NCBI RefSeq assembly: GCF_001513975.1
Contig: NZ_KQ947987.1
Location: 684,300 to 748,299, forward strand
Direction: 5' to 3'
Length of the DNA: 64,000 bases
Source: Streptomyces curacoi
Lineage (GTDB): Bacteria > Actinomycetota > Actinomycetes > Streptomycetales > Streptomycetaceae
Shown here: piece by piece, positions 60,953 through 64,000 of the stretch
How positions within the stretch are numbered: the first letter of the stretch is position 1
How the letters are laid out: every line of letters starts with the position of its first letter
Notes under the pieces: generated by a model
Databases searched by the model: none
Seen by the model: the letters and a program-made list of their open reading frames with translations, nothing else
Told to the model about the DNA's origin: nothing
Position numbers and translations under genes: made by a program

Positions 60953-62578
60953 GTGGATCGCGTGCACCTCAACCCGCCACCCGCAGCCGACGTCACGGAA
61001 CGCGCCGACGCCTACGCGGTCACGCCCCTGCTCAACTGCCTGCTGCGCGAGGTGGCCGAACCGCTCCGGGAGCCCGCGGAGCAGGGCGGGCGGCCCGAGG
61101 AGCCCGACCGGCTGGATCCCAGCGCGTCGCACACGGAGCGGCGGGTGTACCGGCTGCCCGTCTCCGGCCGCCTGCTGCGGGTCCTCGGCGAGCGGCGGCC
61201 CGCCGAGCCCGAGGTGCGGGTGGCCGGTGCCTGGCAGCGCATCGGGCACACCGAACTCGTCAAACTCGTCGCCGACGAGCTGCGCCGCCACACCGGTGTG
61301 TCCAACCACGAACTGCCCGCCGAGATGATCGACAGCCGGGACGCGGTGGCCGCGCTGCTCACGGCACGCGCGCGTGCGATGCCGCCGGACGACGCCTACC
61401 TGCGCTCCGAGCAGTCCCTCCTCACCGGCCACCCCTGCCACCCCGCCCCCAAGGCGCGCGGCGGCGGCCCGGTCGCGGCCTGGCTGCCGTACGCCCCCGA
61501 GGCGCACGCCCGCTTCCCGCTGACGCTGCTCGGTGTGCGCGAGGACGCGGTCGTCGAGGAGGGCGACACCTCCGCCCTGGACACCCTCGGCCAGGCCCCG
61601 CCCGGCTACCGGCTGCTGCCCGCCCACCCCTGGCAGCTCGACCTCGTGGATGCGGCACCGGCCTTCGCCGACGGCAGGCTCATCCGGCTGGGCACCACCG
61701 ACTTCGACCTGTGGCCCACGGCCGCGGTCCGCACCCTGTACGCCCCCGAGCGCGACCTCTTCCTGAAGTTCAGCCTCGATGTGCGCATCACGAACGACAT
61801 CCGCCGGCTCTGGCGCCACGACCTGCTGAGGCTGCGCCGCACCGACGCGGCCGCCACGGCCGCCCTCGCCACCGGCCGCGCGGCCTGGCTGAGCGACCGC
61901 GCCTACCGCACCGCCGGCTTCGCCTTCGAGGAACTCGCCGTCCTCGTCCGCGACGGCTTCCACGACCGTCTGCCGCCCGGCACGACGCCGCTGCTGGCCG
62001 CCGCCCTCGTGGAGGGCTTCGAGGGCAGCCCGCTCGACGGTACGACGGACCCGGCGGCCTGGTGGGAGGCGTACCTGGGCGCGGTCGTGCCGCCCGCCCT
62101 CGCGGCCTTCGCCGACCACGGCGTCGTACTCGAAGCGCACCTGCAGAACACGCTCGTCGCCGTCGACGCCGAGGGCATGCCGGTACAGGCGCTGTTCCGG
62201 GACGCCGAGGGCGTGAAGCTGCTGCCGGACGTGACACGTGCGGCCGGCTGGGAGCGGCTGGTGTACTGCCTGGTCGTCAACCATCTCGTGGAGGTCGCCG
62301 GCGCGCTGGCCGAACGCCACCCGCCCCTCGACCCCTGGCCCGCCGCACGCCGCGAACTCGCCCGCCACGACCTCCCGGAGATCACCGCCCTGCTCACTGC
62401 GCCGACCCTGCCCGGCAAGACGAACCTGCTCCTGCGCTGGACGAACGCCGACGGTGCCGACGCACGTTACCGGGCCCTGCCGAACCCGCTGGCGGCTGCG
62501 TCAGGGGCAGGGGCGGTGGCCCGGCGTGCGGGAGAGGCGCCGCGGGGCCGTCGTGATGACCGGCCCAGGCGGCGGTAG
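60953..62578 (+). CDS. IucA/IucC-family siderophore synthetase (NIS)
   Basis: 541 residues. SLLTGHPCHPAPKARGGG, LLPAHPWQLDLVD, SLDVRITNDIRR and VVLEAHLQNTLVAV are the NIS signature. Together with the divergent partner, two different condensations of one siderophore are likely. GTG at 60953 (60962 is possible). The last about 30 residues (Gly/Ala/Arg-rich) lie beyond the family end and overlap the convergent transposase gene by 112 bp. No classical iron box seen in the shared promoter. Confidence 0.9.
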   Translation: MDRVHLNPPPAADVTERADAYAVTPLLNCLLREVAEPLREPAEQGGRPEEPDRLDPSASHTERRVYRLPVSGRLLRVLGERRPAEPEVRVAGAWQRIGHTELVKLVADELRRHTGVSNHELPAEMIDSRDAVAALLTARARAMPPDDAYLRSEQSLLTGHPCHPAPKARGGGPVAAWLPYAPEAHARFPLTLLGVREDAVVEEGDTSALDTLGQAPPGYRLLPAHPWQLDLVDAAPAFADGRLIRLGTTDFDLWPTAAVRTLYAPERDLFLKFSLDVRITNDIRRLWRHDLLRLRRTDAAATAALATGRAAWLSDRAYRTAGFAFEELAVLVRDGFHDRLPPGTTPLLAAALVEGFEGSPLDGTTDPAAWWEAYLGAVVPPALAAFADHGVVLEAHLQNTLVAVDAEGMPVQALFRDAEGVKLLPDVTRAAGWERLVYCLVVNHLVEVAGALAERHPPLDPWPAARRELARHDLPEITALLTAPTLPGKTNLLLRWTNADGADARYRALPNPLAAASGAGAVARRAGEAPRGRRDDRPRRR

Positions 62579-63714
62579 GCGTATGCGGCGGAGACCAGGC
62601 TCATGTGATGGTGCCAGCCGGGGAACGAGCGTCCCTCGAAGTCGAGCAGTCCGAACCAGCGGGCCATCGCGGTCACGGCGACCGCAGGGCCGGCCGCGTG
62701 GGGTGTCAGTTTGACGGCGTCCGCGAGGCGCCGATGCGGAAGGTTGGTGAGCCAGACAGCGCCGGGGCGGTTGTCCTCCCCCATCTCGGTGAAGAGTTGG
62801 TAGGGCCCTTCTGTCGGCGCGCCGGACTTCGTCCCCTGCAGGTGCACTGGCACGGTCAGCAGTCGGGTGGGGCGGCGCCCGCTGCCCGGCGCGGTGAGGG
62901 CGAGCCTGTCCAGCGGGCCGCTCGGGAGCGTGAAGTGCGACGCGGCGGGCAGCGTGTGGCGGGTGCCGAGGCGTTCGTCAACGATCACCGGCAGATTGCG
63001 CGGCACCGCGATGACGAAGGTGTGACCACGTCGGGTGAGGCGGCTGACGAGGTGTCCCACGTCCTGATCGTCGTCCAGGTCCGCCACCAGGGGGGCGGGC
63101 TTCAGGCGTGCCGCGAGGGTGTCCACCAGGCCGAGGACATGGGCCCAGGGCGGACGGTAGCGTTCGACGGCGGGAATACGGGCACGTTGGCGCAGTTGGG
63201 GACTGTCTGTCCACGGCCCGGGCAGCGACAGCTCCCAGGCCACGGGTATGTACGCGGCACCGATGTTCAGGAAAGCTCCGTACCCCACCTGGCAGTTCAG
63301 GGTGCGGTTGGAGAACGGGTCGTAGTGGCGGTGCACCCCGACCGAACGCTCACCGCGTTTGGGCAGGAAGGCCCGGCCGATCGACCAGGAGCCGGCCGAG
63401 CCGTGTCCTGCGGCCCAGGAGGCGAGTTCGTGCAGGGCCGGCTCCCAACTCCATGGGCTGGCGTTGACGAACTGGCGCAGTGACTGCGCTGCGGCGGGAG
63501 AGGAGGAGACTGTGCGGGCCAGACGCCGGATGGACTTCTTGCCAGGGGTGGCGAGGAGGGCCTCTACGTAGGCGTGCGCCCAGCGGCGCTGGTCGACGCG
63601 CGAGAGGTGGCCGAAGATCTGTAGGCAGAACTCTCTGAGGTCCGTCCCATCGGCCGGTGGGACGGGGGCATCGCTGAGTTCGTCGAGTATGTCGGGTGCG
63701 CAGTGTTTCTCCAC
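62467..63714 (-). CDS. IS701-type transposase
   Basis: 415 residues from a GTG at 63714. LREFCLQIFGHLSRVDQRRW, YVEALLATPGKKSIRRLA and NASPWSWEPALHELASW are IS701/DDE_5 features, as is PKRGERSVGVHR with TLNCQVGYGAFLN. At the place of the first catalytic Asp (usually DDTGF.KKG) the protein has SIGRAFLPKRG, so it may be inactive. No flanking inverted repeats or target duplication were found. The 3' end overlaps the siderophore synthetase gene. Confidence 0.8.
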   Translation of the reverse strand: MEKHCAPDILDELSDAPVPPADGTDLREFCLQIFGHLSRVDQRRWAHAYVEALLATPGKKSIRRLARTVSSSPAAAQSLRQFVNASPWSWEPALHELASWAAGHGSAGSWSIGRAFLPKRGERSVGVHRHYDPFSNRTLNCQVGYGAFLNIGAAYIPVAWELSLPGPWTDSPQLRQRARIPAVERYRPPWAHVLGLVDTLAARLKPAPLVADLDDDQDVGHLVSRLTRRGHTFVIAVPRNLPVIVDERLGTRHTLPAASHFTLPSGPLDRLALTAPGSGRRPTRLLTVPVHLQGTKSGAPTEGPYQLFTEMGEDNRPGAVWLTNLPHRRLADAVKLTPHAAGPAVAVTAMARWFGLLDFEGRSFPGWHHHMSLVSAAYAYRRLGRSSRRPRGASPARRATAPAPDAAASGFGRAR

Positions 63715-63882
63715 ACTTCCCCCGTATGTTGGTACTGACGTCTTCTCGTTGAAGGGACGGCGGTCGAGTCGTCGAGTAGTGGTCCGGAGGGTGCTCGCCG
63801 GCCGCGGGAGTCGATCGGGCACGTGGCGCCCCGGCGATGGCCGGCTGCCTGGGCCGGGTCGCGCGGGAGCCAGGAGTGGCAA

Positions 63883-64000
63883 ATGAGTACGGCGGCCGGA
63901 GCCGTCTGTCTTCCCCCGCTGCGCCTGGCATGTGTGGCTGACGAGGTGCGGCTACTCGGACGTGAGTTCCACGAGTTGATCGGCGGCTGCGCTGTTCCCC
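63883..64000 (+). CDS. Unidentified gene, 5' part (runs off the window)
   Basis: An ATG at 63883 behind CAGGAGTGGCAA opens a frame that stays open to the end: TAAGAVCLPPLRLACVADEV then LLGREFHELIGGCAVP. Too short to place in a family. Divergent from the transposase. Confidence 0.55.
   Translation, partial: MSTAAGAVCLPPLRLACVADEVRLLGREFHELIGGCAVP

Noticed and set aside
60914..62368. Upstream extension of the leftward siderophore synthetase to 1,004 residues
   Set aside because: Antisense to the second synthetase; family similarity starts only after 60913.

Overview
The window is high-GC DNA with the codon usage, GTG starts and gene families of a Streptomyces chromosome (IS701-type transposase, SapA-like spore protein, GH46 chitosanase, very large LuxR/ATPase regulator, TetR and HxlR regulators, paired IucA/IucC synthetases). 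No rRNA, tRNA or CRISPR array was recognised.

Layout. 0-5.5 kb: the end of an aromatic-ring catabolic set (flavin monooxygenase start, fumarylacetoacetase-family hydrolase, extradiol-type VOC dioxygenase) divergent from a TetR regulator across twin palindromic operators, then a deletion scar where three gene fragments meet (SDR, amine oxidase, regulator). 5.5-16.6 kb: a polymorphic toxin locus, made of a secreted LamG-type protein, a 2,195-residue RHS protein ending in a CdiA-like nuclease tip, and a small acidic protein that is the likely immunity gene. 17-18.4 kb: two overlapping genes, one soluble and one membrane-bound, that share a short Asn/His/Gly motif. 18.4-19.2 kb: remnants of a TetR gene and a tyrosine recombinase. 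19.2-28.3 kb: CorA, an AlkZ-like protein, DUF1062, LysE, a secreted trypsin, a large LuxR-family ATPase regulator and a GAF-LuxR regulator. 28.4-33 kb: two coupled acyl-CoA ligases, a Cys-rich winged-helix regulator and the DoxX gene it faces. 33-34.5 kb: chitosanase with a CsnR-like box, and a frameshifted GNAT gene.

35-48 kb is a purine/ureide and glyoxylate block. NCS2 permease imports purine, 8-oxoguanine deaminase and uricase feed urate, UraH and UraD process 5-hydroxyisourate and OHCU, and glyoxylate is handled by glyoxylate carboligase, hydroxypyruvate isomerase and tartronate semialdehyde reductase; catalase removes the H2O2 made by uricase. Two palindromic motifs recur across this block (TTCCG-N5-CGGAA and TCAACA-N3-TGTTGA). 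A Shedu-type antiphage nuclease gene sits inside it.

48-64 kb: a membrane Ser/Thr kinase, SapA-like protein, thioesterase, a decayed histidine phosphatase gene with a 58-bp tandem duplication, a second soluble/membrane gene pair sharing a short Gly-rich motif (52.4-55.2 kb), an AlaC-like aminotransferase divergent from an HxlR regulator, a coupled VWA/membrane protein pair, two divergent IucA/IucC siderophore synthetases, an IS701-type transposase, and the start of an unidentified gene.

The most novel material is the two soluble/membrane pairs whose partners share a short motif, an arrangement that resembles amyloid-motif signalling pairs, together with the RHS toxin locus and the Shedu gene. 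All function calls come from reading the sequence; no database search was run.
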